DNA of 64,000 nucleotides from Nymphaea colorata. Its lineage: Eukaryota > Streptophyta > Magnoliopsida > Nymphaeales > Nymphaeaceae. Position 1 is the stretch's first letter. Each line of letters begins with the position of its first letter. Below, in pieces: positions 47,052 through 60,865 of this stretch. The position numbers were made by a program, and so were the translations under genes. The stretch spans positions 22,592,981 to 22,656,980 of the forward strand of contig NC_045147.1 in the NCBI RefSeq assembly GCF_008831285.2, read 5' to 3'. Below the pieces are notes generated by a model, which ran no database searches, had not been told where the DNA came from, and was given only the letters and a program-made list of their open reading frames with translations.

Positions 47052-49498
47052 GTTGCCCAAACGCAATACGAGCAATGAAGTGGACAGTCCTCCAAAACCT
47101 CCGACATTTTATGGGGTCGTGTTAATGGGTCGGATTTATCCGGATTATTTGAAATCGAACCCGCTTAATTAGACCTGGTAAGTGGTAAAGTAAATCGGCC
47201 CGAAATGAATGTCGATCCGGTGCGCCGTTTCTTACCTTTACAAAGGGGAGTTGAATCCCCCCTCTGACCATCTGTCACGCGTGTGTGAAACATCCGGACG
47301 GATAGAGATCTACCCCAATAAAATCGGCACCTTTTCTAATAATTTTACAAGGCTGAAGAACAACATGTTCTTCAAACACATGTTTATAAAACACACATCT
47401 CAAAACTAGTATGTTTTTGTTCTAAAAAAGCATGGTGCAATTATATTTCCAATGCAACCCTGCTGGGGGAGGCCCCCGACCATTAAAGAACTATGAACAA
47501 AAGATACAAAAGAGTGGAAAGAATTTACACAAAAGATCCAAAAGCGTCACTTATAGAATAGCATTTGGCATTCACAATCACACTAAAAAAGCTTTTGAAG
47601 TTTAATCAACTAAATGTTAGCCGATAACATACTTGGTGAATCTTGTTCATCAGTTAATTCTTGTAAGTGCTATTCTCCCAAAGCCCATAACAATTTAATT
47701 CTTGTAGGTGCTGTTCTCCTAAACCTTATGGGCTGAAACGTGACAATAAATTGAAGGTATATTTTCCTTACACCCAAGTAAACCTCAAACCATGGAAGTG
47801 AGGAAAAAAGAGAGGCTTCCGCTTCTCATGCCAAATTGGCACTAACATTTAAAATATCTTTCAAGCTATCAACCCCACCCTTCCCCCAACTAAGATCTCA
47901 CGTCAGAGTCCTTTTATTGGACGTGCCGAACCTCGCCGTGCATCCTGAAAGGTGTAGCATCCGTGCCACTGTTAATACAAACACGGCGACAAAATTTGTT
48001 CTTTTTCATTACTGGCGTGCGAGGGATAGGACGAGCAAACAAAATTGGTTATAATGAAACCAAGTTTTACTCCTAAAACCAAGTCTTCGGCATGTCTAGA
48101 TGCAAAATGAGATCTGGCAAAAAAAATTGAAAGAGGAACAATGGCAACCGTTTTTCAGACTACCTGTCGGTTGGAACATATTTTGAGATTGCCCACCTTA
48201 AGCAAATTCAGGGAAGCTATTTCTGTGCCGATATACGGCTAAGAAATGAGAAAGCAGAAGAAAAAAAGGTTGGTCTGTTGGCACAATTTTCAGTCATTTG
48301 CCGGTGATATCGTCCGACCTGGTCAGCTTTTGGCCGAATGGCGGCCGGAGTCGATGTCCGTCCCTCCAGCGATAGCGGCGGTAGGAAAATGGCAGAGGGG
48401 GAAGGAAGCTGCAAACCTCTCCCGAGTCCCATTCCCTTCCATGAGATTGGGTCGGGAGAAAGTCAAATGGTTGCTAACTGCAACAGGTTTTACGTTCACA
48501 AAACATGAAACGACCTTAAACTAAGTCTGGAAAGAAAAAGAGATAATTCTCAACAGTCTTACTTAATAAAAATATGATGAACAAATTACAAAATCAAACA
48601 CTAAAAACTGGAAAAAGAGTATTAGATTACCTTCGTTTTATTGAATTAGATGGGTGAGGTGTGTGTGTGTGTGAGAGAGAGAGGGAGAGAGATTTTACTT
48701 TTGAGATACTTGAAATAGAATTTGGAGAAGGAAACACTTCCATTCAGCACGAAGACAGGAGAGAGTTGAAGAGAAAAAGGCAAATTTGAGGAAACGATTA
48801 GTGAAAAAGTAAGAATTACTGCTGTTTTATTTTGAAAAACTGCAAAAAAAAAGCCAAAATTACTCATTCGGCCCATGAAGTAGGGCCATGTGTAAATCAG
48901 AGTGCCACTGCCATCCGGCTTTCTTATATAGACCTTTTACAAAAACATACGATTCTTGATATAAGGTTTATTAATTTTGTTAATGAATCAACAGAAAAAT
49001 ATCCAATCTTGGACTCTCAAAAGAAAAGAAATAAAATACTATATGTCGTGAGGCAAGACGGACTTTAGCATGTACAATGTAATTCAGCAACTGAAGTACT
49101 CATTCTTACAGACGCACGTAGGAGCACGGAACATTTGCCGTAGGAGCTGCATGTCGAGATGGGTCGCTACTAGAAGGTCCTCACCGCAGATTGTTGGCTT
49201 CAAAGTGAGTTTCATATGAGAAATGATCCTAAGTAAGGTTTAATCAACTTTCAGTAAAAATGACAAATTAAAAAACTGTAATTTTCCCTCAAAAATTATG
49301 TAGAATTCTAATACGTTACAGATAAATGGCGACGCCCAGACAGGATAGTTCAATGTTAAAGAAATCAATAAAGGCTGGTATTCACCTTCTTTCTGCAAAC
49401 GCAGACTTCATGGTAGATCGCAATAAAAGCTCGTGGCTGGAGACGCCAGGACTTTATTTCGCTCTTTAAGGCCTTATATAACATGAAAATAAAATGAA
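47052..49498. other. Intergenic region between FIPS5 (3' end) and POP1 (5' end)
   Basis: Both flanking genes are on the minus strand, so this 2.4-kb stretch holds the POP1 promoter (just above 47051) and the FIPS5 3' UTR (just below 49499). It contains a GT/GA microsatellite at about 48658-48690. Short frames on both strands match nothing I recognise. No gene is called. Confidence 0.6.
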
Positions 49499-52400
49499 CT
49501 AACTGCCACACCACCTTCGTTTCCGCATTGGTCTTTGCTTCGCTTCTCTAGTTTCAGATTCCTGGTTTTCAGTGACGACATCGAGCACATGATGCAGGTT
49601 CCCGTTAGACTCTTTTTTAAGAGAAACTGATTCCTTAAATCGCTCTCTGCGCTTCTCCATCTTGGCCAGCATCTCAAGGATCCTTTTGTTGTCCTCTTCG
49701 GGAGCCGATTGATTATCATCTGTCAGTTTACTGAGGACTTTGTCTCCAGAATTATTTTGATCAACATGTGCAGATGCATCCACTTTCCTTACCTCTTGAA
49801 TCTTCTCCACTGCCTTCGCTTCTTTCTTGCTGTACTCCTCTACTGCTGGATCCTCTTTTGGCATAGAAACTTCAGCTCCACGGTGATGCTTGACTAGATG
49901 CTTGTCCAGACACATGCTCTTACGACGGCAATAAGAATTATTTGTATTGTGCAATGGCCTTTTTCCAATTTCCGAATTGTCACTGCAAAATCCCTTGACT
50001 TCTGCTCTAGAATTCGAAAAAGAAACCTCATTGTCCGCATAAAGTTCATCAAATTTCCTGAAAGCCCTTTGCTTATCAGTTGAATCTTGCCTCAGACTTC
50101 CCATTCTAGAATACCTTCTGGAAAACTGCAACATAAGGTGAACTAATTTAGCAAACCGTTAGAACAAACACAAACGGCCCAAGTAGCATCTTGTCACAGA
50201 GGAAGAAGAAGCTCACTCCACGTGCCCCACAGGCAAAAATACCTGAGAGCTGATATGAGTGGCAACCAGTTTCAAACTGCATATATAACTCCCAAAAGAA
50301 ACCATCCAGCTGTAAGGGATGACGTAGCTATCGAGTTGTGTGGCTGCCAGCCACTCAGGGCATCCCACACAAAGAAAACATGACTAGTTTGTCCAAGACC
50401 ACAGGACTAGAGGGGTAAAAGGCAGGTTCCTACAACATTCAACAATAGGGAGAGACCACAATATGTCATCCAGATTGCAAGTTGATGCCAGGAAAACAGG
50501 CACACACCCCACCGGTAAAACCAAAAGCAGACAGTCCCTTTGTTCTTCAAAAACTACGGAGTTGACATGCCATATGTTATCAATACAGCAGGAATACATA
50601 GTATTTAAACAATGGAAATAGACATAAGATGGATTTGTAAATGAGAGATAAATAAGTTTCATCGTCCTTGCAAGTTGATTGTAAAGTGATGGGTGAAATA
50701 TCTCCTGCAAGGTCTTCAAGTTAGCACTACAAAAAAGCATCTATCATGTACAAACATGCATTAAGATCACCTTGTCAGCTTCATGACTTCCCACTTGTTT
50801 CATTTTGATTTTGCTAAACTTTTTACAATTAATATTTCAAAATGTACCACCAGTGTTGCTAAAGTAGGCTTCACATCATCCTAACTAGATGATAAAGGAA
50901 ACTGAGTCTAGCAATAAGACTGCTTCATGACCAAGGCGGCAAAAGGAGTGCAAGGTAAACTTTTTATTCCAACTAAAAAGAGTTGCATGAAAGTTGAAAA
51001 ATAAAGCATTTGTTTTATTGGAAAGAAATACCGTGTCCGTGAAACATATGGAAGCATCAACGACAGAAACACATATTTTCAGATACTCGTAATCTATTTA
51101 GTGCAAAAAAAACCTGCAATAACATCACTAGTAAATATCAACTATATTCCGTACCATTTAAACTCACACAATTTTCATTTCACACCCAAGTCACACAGAC
51201 ACTTGTAAAAGGCAAAGTACCCTTGTTGAGAAGACCTGATATGGGTGCAGGTACAGGACACGGCTTGGGCACAGCAGTTTTAATTTTTTTTTTTTGGGTA
51301 TATTTTAGTATCTTTTTGTATTTGGTATATTTTAGTTTTTTTTGTTCAGTAATATATATTTTTATGAATGCAAACAATCAATTTATGGGAATATTGCTGC
51401 AGAACCCAGAATTTGGCAACATAAGAACCAATTAATGCACACATATAGATACACACGTCTAAGTTAATTGGACTTTTTATGCACTCATTTCTCGTAACTG
51501 TAGTAACTCTGAAGCCCCTGAAGTATGCTGCCATTCTTTCACTTGCATTTGTGGTTGGTAAATCCCTTGAAGCCAATTTATTCCATTTTTTCTTTCTAAG
51601 CTAAAGAAGGTACATGATCTGTAGAGCTTATTCGTAGTCAACTTGGCATGATATAGTCCACATAATCTTCATAATTACCCGTCCAAGAACCAGAACAATA
51701 ACCAACTGTTGGAAGTAACAACATACTGCCACCGGCGAGTGAATTTTCAGTTGATGGACCAAATTTTCAGATCAATGCGTCAAAGCATTAACTCCCCTTA
51801 TCCTCCACCAACCATAGAACCCATATTTAGAAGTGTTCTTGTACTTAAACACAAGGTAAAGTGGCAGAGCAAGAATCATGACAAGTAACAGCTATCTACA
51901 TAAAAATAACAAAATAACAGTAATAGCAACAACAGTTATAATAAAAAAAATAAAACTAAAAGCAGCATACAAAACAAGAATGATGTAGACATGATGACTT
52001 TTAACAGAACTGTGACAAGGTCACCAATAGAAGAAACTCCCATAGCATCAAGAATGAGCCTATTTCATACAATGGGCGACTTACAAAGTCCAAACACTCA
52101 ATTAAGCTTCTCTAAGGTAATTCTTGAGAGTGTATTGTGTGCAAGCGTAACAATAAATCAATCAAGATAGAGGGAAATAATCAAAGGACAGGACATAGAA
52201 TCTGAAGGACTTGACAATGACATGAGTATTCAGTATTAAGTATTAACCAATATCCAAAGATTCCAAACACAGATAATACTGGTAACACAGTCCACCAAAA
52301 GAATAACAAACTTTTTGAAGGACATAGCAGGCATTTTATGGAGCAACAAGCATGGGGAAAAGAGAGAATAAATTCATAAACAACTTTTTTCCTTGTAAAA

Positions 52401-55400
52401 GCATTTAAAAATGGACAAAGGGTAAGAAGAATAAATTATCTTTTTCCTTGTAAAATCATTTAAAAATGAACCAAGGGTAACATTGCCAGAATTACAACAA
52501 AAATTAACAACATGGGCCTGTCACTTATTATGGAACTATCAGCGGTCTTGCCTATTTTCCATTTTGTAGGCCATTCTTCAGGAAAAGTGGACATCCATCA
52601 CTCCAATTTGATTACCAATTAAAGGAAGGGCATTACATTTCCTTAAAATGCATTTTGCAATTTTTCACTTTTCCAATGCAAAGTTTCCGTTGAGTTACAT
52701 TTGTCTCAACAGTATGTAAGACCAAAGATATTCCTAATTTGATCGTGGAAGCCTATTACCCTAGGTTGTGTTTGAGAAAACTTCTCTTCAAGTGCATCCT
52801 ACTACCTTATTTAACAATTATGGTTGCCACTTGTGTAGTTTACTACAAGAGTTCTTGCTAACAATCCAATTAGTGTATCATGGCCAACTAGTGACTTGCT
52901 TAATTCTAGTTTCTAGAGGATACCGCACAGCCTACATTGAGCAGACAAAGCAAGTTAAACCATGCACTTTTCCAGATAGTCCTCAGACATTCTCCAGATG
53001 GATTGTCTATAAAACACATCTAAATGTGAACATTTTTTTCAAAACCACCAATCCGGAATTTACTTTTGCATTTGTGAAGACTGTGTCCTGTTTTATTAAC
53101 CAGCAAAGCTCAATGGCCAGTTGATTCTACTTTCTCAAGAATACATACTGTTAGCTAAACCCCACCCACAAACTTTAGCTTTATAACAGCAGTTGGCGGA
53201 GATCTAGCATTTACTGCTCACGACATTTTGATGTATAACATCCTCAACTAATCAGTAATCAGTGGTTCACAAGTCCGCAACTCGCCCCAGTACAGTGTTT
53301 ATCATGCAATTACACACAACTAACTCTAAGTTAAATATTTTCCAGTTTCTCATGAGGCACAAATCATCTTAATAGTTCCAAATGTTCTCTAGCTTAATCC
53401 CAGCTTGATAAATTTTGTCAGACTAAAAGTCTCATAGTAACAAAAATGTGATTTCCATTCAATCCCCTCCCCAAAAAGCACTAACTAGCAGATCAGTGAA
53501 CCAAAGTTTTATGTGGCTCATCAGTTTAGCACTATGAACTGTGAAACTAACAATCCAACAAAGAGGAATAGCATCTCTGTTTCTTAACATTCTTGCTCTA
53601 GAATATGTGATTACCATGAAAAATTTAAGAGCGTTGCTCACTAAAAATGTTACAGGAATACTTATCTGGATAGTCCCCAGTTAGAAGTAGACATGATTGT
53701 CAACATAGATAACCAGTAAATAACTAATGCATTGGGATGGCATTACAGTGATGAATAACTTCACAAATTTATTAGCAAATGAAATTGGACTTGTAAAACA
53801 TAGAGAAACAGCCATGTTTTTCTCAATAGAAACAGCAGTATTTGCCACTTACAACAGCCAGAGCATGCAAGCAAAATAAATGATACACCATAACACCAAG
53901 CACCCTTTTATACAGTAAGAAACATGCACAAAGTTCCATATTCAAGTACCTATAGACTATAACATCATACAAGGTCTAGGAAGATCAGGCAATTGCAAGA
54001 ACTCAGTAAGCAACACAAGAAGAATGTTTCATTAATATCAGACCATATCATTTTTTACATTTATACTCTCATAGCAAACCTGAACAGCTGGTAGGTCAAC
54101 CAGCAAAGGCACTTAATTCCTGCACACACCCCCACCAAATAAAGAACCCTCTTTTGTGCATGGTACATATGGATAAGACATATTCTCAGCACTAAAACAA
54201 AGAATCAAAATGGAAAAAATTTCTAAACTAAGTACACATCTTGGAAATGCTCCAAGAAAGCTAAAAGGACAAAAGTTCACTTTTGGTATGCCATTTTTCT
54301 CATACAATTGTTTGTTTTCTAGCTATAATACACAAATACCCCAATTTTTTACCTTTTCTTCCCAAACATTCCTCTGAGATTTCACTGATTCTCTGCAACT
54401 TAACGGAGTGGTACCATAATTCTTACCCTCACCACCCACATCAGAAAATGAATGAATTTGTAGATCGACATCAGATTCCCACAACCTGCCTTTATCACTC
54501 AGCAGCGGTCCGCCAAATCCCAATACATTTCCCCTGTCCAAGCCATGTCGTTTCACATCCTTATGCTCAAATGTAGCATCTTCATGGGAATAATACGAGC
54601 ATAGATCACGTCCATTATCTTGATGCCAATATCCAGACGATGCCTCATCATTGGTGTTATATATGTCTTCTGATAACCAACCCTTCCTTCCATTCTCACT
54701 AAAAAATGAACCACAGGAAAATCCAGAATCTTCTCTATTGTCATCCCAATCATTAGCAGCAGCAAGGTTGTCCAGCTTAGATGAATGATAATGTTCTTTC
54801 ATTCTATGAATAAACAAACCCTCATATTGGTGTTTCTTGTAGCGCAAATCTCTAGAATCAGCTTGCAAATAACAATCTCTAATCCTTTCTTTTTGCTCAC
54901 GAACATGCTGTGTATCCTCAGCACTTGGATGTTCACTAATTATCTTGCTTCTAACTGTATTATATTGTTTTGGATCAGATAAGTATAAATCCCTCTTACA
55001 AGGATGCATCCAAGTTACTTCATCTAGTTCCCAGTCCCTCAGCAATTTGTGCATGTCAGATCTCATATCATGCCCATATCTCTCTTTTACACCTTTAATT
55101 TCTATTCCTCGATCAGAGTAAGGCATACAACCTTTGGACATTTCTCTCATCACTTCCTGATTATGACTCTTCCTTGAGATCATATTATGGAGGTCTGTAC
55201 TTGTTCTAATCTCACTTTCATATTTCAGATATTTATATCTTTGCTTTTTATTGTCACGGGATAAATGTTCCAAATCAGATCTATCACATTCCTCATCAGG
55301 AAAGAGACCCCTTCCATGAGAAATTTGAGTTCCTCTTTCCACCAACCAAGCCTCTTGATGCTTTTTTTTATTCCCCCCATAACATTTTCTCCAGACATGT

Positions 55401-58400
55401 AGCCTTTGATGGCAACATTGCTTTCTGCGCCTACATCCAGACTCCTTCTCAGATCATTTTTGTTATAAATGTCTTCTGAATAAGCATTACCTCTCCTACG
55501 TCTTTCTAAAAGTTTTCTTCTGTGCTTAATATATTCTTCTGTTTCTTCATAATAAACCAAGCTTCTCTGCTCAGGGGGATATGAAGGTCAACTTTTCCTT
55601 CCATGATTTCAGAATGAATTGCCATGTCATGCTTAGACTTACCATGGCTAAAAGAAACTCCATCTCCCATAGGCAACTTTGACCTTGCCATGCTCCGACG
55701 CATTGATCTGCCATCACATTTCATTTTATCTTCCTGATGAAATTTCAAACGTCCTCTGCTTCTGACTGATTCTACCTTAGACCTTCTATTTTTGAACTCA
55801 ATGCAATGGCGATCTTGAGAAGAGTTTGGCCTTCCATCCAGCTGATCAGGAGGGCTTATATAATGTTGTTCCCCTGAACTACTTATTTTTTCTGCATCAA
55901 TGAAAGAACCATTTTCAGATCTAGAATGCCCTTCAACATGGCCATGTCTAGAACCATCACTTGTCTGATCCGAGAATGCTGATTCATTTTGTGATGGACT
56001 ATGCTCTGATTTGGATGATATATCACCTTTTCTTTCATCATTTCCCATAGTACCTTTTGGTGCATCCCTTTTTCTATTGTTGCCAGATGGGTGACACTTG
56101 CTTTGCTCATCCGAATGGTCATCACTGTGTGCAGAATCATCCCCAGAGTACCTAAAAGAGATGACAGAGAAAAAGTGTCAGGCATAAGAACTCATGACAG
56201 AACGAGGATCAACTAATTCAAAATTACAAAGAGAACATAGAATGAAAATTTAATCTGTGTTATCAGATTAGGTTGACGTTTGTACTTTGTAAGCAGGCTA
56301 CGATGACAAGTGGATTCCTTTGAGGAGAATTTTTCTAAATGATCACACCCAGATCATGTAATGTGTGAATAGCCTTTGCAAGTCAATTGCCAAGAGAAAA
56401 TAACAAATGGATTCATCAATTCGTTTATATATTCTACTATAAAGAAAAAGTTAAAGGACCTCGCCAAGAAGTGCTGGATGCCATAATCTGTGCGACATAG
56501 CAGTTGGACAGATGCCATTGCAAAATATGTACTCTAGAGTCTAGACTCCAACAAGATCAATAAAAAATGATACTTGCATGTGATATGGCCAATAGACAGC
56601 TGTAATGTACTATGTCTATTACCTCAACAGGCCAGTGCACAAGAAGAAATTGTGAGATGGGCCAATCATTCTCCACTGGCTTATGCTTCTCACAAGTTAA
56701 GATATCAAGAGGGCAATTATAGAGGCTATCTTCCAAAACGATAGCAGAAAATTAGCATTTTGAAATGGTTCATGGGCCAACTGAGGCCCCACTTGCAGCA
56801 GAGACACAAAACTATCACGAAAGATATTCACCAACCTAACAGCTTCTTGGTTCAGCAGGCAAGAGAGAAAATGATCCACATCAAGATTGTAGTTGCCAAG
56901 AAAGAAAAAATCAACAAATTTGTACCGCAATGGTGTTGAGTGACAAGAAAATTGTGAAATTTGAACGATTTAGCACAAACCTTTCTAGAAGGGATATCCC
57001 ACTCCTTTTGCTAGAAAAAGTGCTGGATCTCCCACAAGCTGGGACTGAAGGCATAGAGCGGGGCCTAGTATCCTTGTGACACTCAGGAATAGAGCTTGCA
57101 GGATTCAAGTCACCATCGTTATGGCTGTCAAGTAGCTCGCTTTCCATTACATGGGCCTCCTTTCCAGGATTTTTGTTCTGGACAGAGCCATCACTATATC
57201 TAACATTTTCTTTGTGTGTATCTTCAGAAGCTTTTACTTCTTCCTGCAACATAACCTGACACAAACATCTAACAAGAAATAAGTGGAGGGTTCTCAGATA
57301 ATGCATTAACAGTTAACTGCCACTCTGTACCTGTATGACAACATCTGAATCCCGAACACGTGGCCGTCTCACATCGACAGAAGGGAGTCGTTCACCAGCA
57401 CCATCCTCAACTTGAATAGCTCGGCCTTTTCGCTGAATTATAAAGGCAAGTATTTATGACAAATCATTGTCTGCTATTAAAGGGAAAAAAGGAAAAACTA
57501 AATGTGATTCACTAAGCTAAAGATTACAATTTCAGTCCATCTTGCATTTCTCTGTGTAGCAACCATGACTGAACAGATCCTTTCTTCTTTATTAAGTGTG
57601 TTAAATTCACCTCGGAAAGCTTCAGAGCCGCCTGATCCAGGGACCTGCTTAAACACTAGCGTTTTTACATGAGCGCCTTTAAAATTTCATGATGTGATGA
57701 AAGAGAAAAAAAAATTGAAATATAATACGTTGGCATCAAGCAAATCATTTCAGCAGGCCTTACGGATTCATAGACAGGAATTCTCATTCTCATGGTTGCC
57801 TGCTCTCGATATTGTGCCTGTAAGATTGGAGACCAAACACTAATACATGTAAAGATTTTGAAATACAATTATGAAAACCAACTTCACCATAACAACTGCA
57901 ATTACCAGTGACATGCAATAATTTTTCCAACTTTCCTCATCCATGCCAAAGTTGAAGAAATCAGTTATATCCACTCCTGGACACCTCCAAGGCTTCTTGT
58001 CTAACAAATCAATGCCAACATCAAAAATAGTCCTGGAAGAAAAATCAGCCACACTATTCAATGACTCATAATAACGAACCAGAGAAACCTTCTGCTGTTG
58101 AGCAAGTCGTAAACACAAGAACTACTAATAAGAGACGTCCAGAACGGGGGTAAGTTATGGAGCTTAATTTTATGGACCAACAATAAATAACAAAGATTTT
58201 TTGGGGATGCCATTTGAAAAAACGACAGAAAGGCAACAAACAAAAAGTAAAAGAACAAGGAAAAAAGACTAGCATAAACGCCGCCTAAGATGTAAACAGC
58301 TCATTGCAAGTACAAAGTAGATAGCTTACTTATTCCTAGGAAGGAAAAACTCGCGTCCACTTGGATCAAACGACAAGGTGCCTGCATTTTCTAATGACCA

Positions 58401-59515
58401 TTGAATCATGTGAGCAATGTAGTCTGCTAAGTGCTAATTGCTAACTCATCTATAACAAAAATGCCCACCAGAAACCGAAGGCACCACGCTCCCACTCTTA
58501 CAGGACGCTATTTTCGTATCTCCGTGCCGAACTTGAACCTGTGGTGCTCTATGCCTGTTGACGATTCCAGTAGCGCGTTGCCTAACATACTGCCCAATGC
58601 AAATACAAACAGAAAATCACTAACAAATGACAATAAAAGGAAAAAAATTAAAGAAAAAGATAAAGGACCTGTTACGGGGAAGCTCATCAAAAAGCTACCG
58701 CAAGCAACTGCTTATTTCCTTTTTAGTTCACTTATAAAGCTATGTAACGGGCGTTCTCAGAATTGAAACGATACCTTGTATTGCGAATACTGTGAATTCT
58801 GATACTGCCTTGAGCTCCCGCAGCTTCCTCCATTCTTAGTCGATCTATGTCTTTCGGTTCCACCGTCATTGACTCCCGGTGGCGATGGAGCCTCATCAGC
58901 CCACTTCTGATCTTTATCTGGCGTTTCCTCGCCCATAACAATAACCAAATCGTCATCCTCATCATCATCATCGCTCGCCACGCCACTTGGACGACTCGAC
59001 CTAAACATCGACGTTGGTTGCGAGAAACATCCATCATCCTCATTCAACACAATGTGCAAGTCATCCTCACTATCACTATACTGACTCAAGCTCGAAGCCT
59101 CCGCCTTCTCACTCTTCCAATTAAGCGCATTGCCCACATCACAATCGGTAAGTCCGCCAACTTCACGCTCCGCAGCTGCGGTTTGCTCAGCTGCGATATT
59201 ACCGTCATAGCGTGCTTTCTTTTCCTCACTTTCCCCACTTCGGTTCCGATCGCCTTCAGCATACAAAGGTTTCGTCACTTCCTCAACTGTCCTGGAGCCA
59301 CCAAAGCCATCAACTCCTCGGATTCTACCATACAAAATGGACTCCTCGTTGAGCTCTGTCTCATCTCCGTTACAGTGAGAAGAAACACCGGGGACGAAAT
59401 CGTCCTCGACGGCCTTCTTTCTATAAGAACGGCAGTAATTCGACACCGTACTGGCCGGTTTCACCTCGATTCCAACATCAGCATACAGGTCCCCGAAATC
59501 ATCCATCTCCTCCAT
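49499..59515 (-). CDS. FIPS5: FIPS5-type FIP1, pre-mRNA cleavage and polyadenylation factor subunit
   Basis: Exons on the minus strand: 58775-59515, 58502-58589, 58330-58381, 57906-58032, 57764-57817, 57331-57432, 56981-57255, 54353-56151, 49499-50125. FIP1 links poly(A) polymerase to the CPSF complex in 3'-end formation. The N-terminus is acidic (MDDFGDLYADVG; SDSEDDLHIVLNEDD; DDDDEDDDLVIVMGEE). The FIP1 motif is at about 294-336: SFDPSGREFFLP, KKPWRCPGVDITDFFNFG, ESWKNYC. Next come RIPVYES and GERLPSVDVRRPRVRDSD. The long C-terminal part is Arg/Asp/Ser/Lys-rich and ends KRRWCGS, like Arabidopsis FIPS5 (KRRWTSS). Exon 8 runs through three frames: one base seems missing in the run at 55574-55578 and another at 55373-55378. 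With both allowed for, the exon ends in phase and the protein is about 1288 aa; as given, it stops at 55506. The last intron spans 4.2 kb; extra small exons there cannot be excluded. Confidence 0.85.
50126..54352 (-). other. Very large intron 8 of FIPS5
   Basis: The 4.2-kb gap between the exon ending NVWEEK and the exon starting FSRRYS joins in phase 0. It is AT-rich and contains a short tandem duplication (52384-52480) and a GC-richer repeat-like patch at 51238-51280 with words such as GGGTGCAGG and GGACACGG. A plus-strand open frame at 52768-53124 has no recognisable motifs. No transposase, RNA gene or further FIPS5 exon was recognised. Confidence 0.65.
52384..52480. repeat. Tandem duplication in FIPS5 intron 8
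   Basis: CTTTTTTCCTTGTAAAAGCA followed by TTTAAAAATGGACAAAGGGTAA recurs 56 bases later as CTTTTTCCTTGTAAAATCA followed by TTTAAAAATGAACCAAGGGTAA. The two copies differ by a few substitutions and one indel. Confidence 0.7.
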
Positions 59516-59613
59516 TGCCGAAAGCAAGAATCGGATTGAATCGGAGTGCCGATTTCACCATGAAAACCAAGAACCGGCCTTCGCATATCGGCAAATGCCG
59601 GACGAAGGCCGTC

Positions 59614-59621
59614 TAGGGTTT
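59614..59621 (-). promoter_or_regulatory. Telo-box upstream of FIPS5
   Basis: The minus strand reads AAACCCTA about 100 bases before the FIPS5 ATG at 59515. This motif is frequent near the start sites of plant housekeeping, ribosomal and RNA-processing genes. Confidence 0.5.
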
Positions 59622-59911
59622 TAGCTTCCAAACCCAGGCTCCCATGACTTGGAAGGACAGACGAATCCGACTTGAAGTCCGGACGGCACTTCTCATGGTT
59701 TTCAGATATTTCGCGTTTTTTTTATATTTAAATCCTATTTGATAATATATTTGTAAATAGGGCCTAATTTTATACCTTTTTTACAAATCAGTACCTCGTT
59801 CAGTCACGTATTTTATCCTTCGAAGCAATCTCCTATCTCCATAGCAAGTGCCTGTAAATTATTGCTTAACCATTTAAAAACAGGGCCGAAGGCGTTGAGG
59901 CAAGGAGGTCG

Positions 59912-60072
59912 GCAGGGGCAGTGCAGATTTTTTTTTTAAATGCTACATACAAATTTTTAAAATTTTGTTTTAACTTATATAAAATAATTTCAAAAAATAT
60001 ACATCAGTTCCTGTTAAAACTTTGAAATTATTGACCCTTACAACGAAAAAATCTTGGTTTTGCCCCTGTTTA
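59912..60072 (+). repeat. AT-rich dispersed repeat (copy 2 of 3)
   Basis: It begins with a GC-rich word (GGCAGGGGCAGTG), then runs of A and T with TTTAACTTATATAA, and ends near TTTTGCCCCTG. The order of blocks matches 60866-61041. A partial reverse copy is at 917-1000. Confidence 0.5.
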
Positions 60073-60865
60073 AAAACATGATTAGATTAATTAAAAACTC
60101 TGACTCGAGTGTGCGATGGTAATTTGAAGGTGATGGCATTTTTACTCAAAACGAAAAAAGACGTCCATGCAGGAGCGAATATGAATAGGAAATATGCCGT
60201 TATTGTCGGGAACTTACTGGGAAACAAAAATCACCCAGATGGCAATCTTATTAAAATTGGTTTTTAAATCAGAAAGATTCAGCAAACTGGGTGAATCCGA
60301 TGAGGATCGTCTTTAAATCAGAAAAAGGAATAATATTTTACGTAAAAAAAAGGAAAATGATAGAGAAAATAAAAAATCGGAAAAGATACATAACAATGTT
60401 AAAAAAAATCAGAAATTAAATTAAATTAATTCACTACCAAACACAAGACCATGGTTCGTTTTCTCGAGCTTCAAAATGAAAATGGTATCAGCTATACTTT
60501 GAAATGAAAATGCAATTGCATCAAGATCTTGCTCATTCTTCTGTTTCGAGTTGCCTTTCATAGCAAGTCCAGTTAACAAGGTTGCTGCTTCACATGGAGA
60601 ATCACGGACTGCAGAAACGTCAAAGGTGATACGATGCAATTTTGTTGAACATTGCCCACTCACTTGTGAACATGGCAACCAAATTACCGGTGGTTCCTTT
60701 AAGTAGAGCAAAGATCCTTACAAAAAAAAAAGCGTGATATTTTGGGAAAATTTTGCTACGGAAGGTATCACACTTATTAGTACAACTTGCATGTTAGATC
60801 CATTGTGTTATGATATTTTTCAGTTGAGCATAAGAAAAACCCTTACACCTTGCTTGGAGGCAGGG

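Noticed and set aside
52768-53124. 118-codon plus-strand frame in FIPS5 intron 8
   Set aside because: No recognisable domain, opposite to the host gene, and no promoter or splice context; an old insertion is possible but unsupported.
57612-57645. Possible extra FIPS5 exon (reads SLDQAALKLSE)
   Set aside because: It has acceptor and donor signals, but its 34-base length would break the frame between exons 5 and 6, which otherwise join in phase 0.
40579-59515. POP1 and FIPS5 as a co-regulated RNA-processing cluster
   Set aside because: They are separate genes 2.4 kb apart with their own leaders; adjacency of two housekeeping genes in a plant genome is not evidence of a system.
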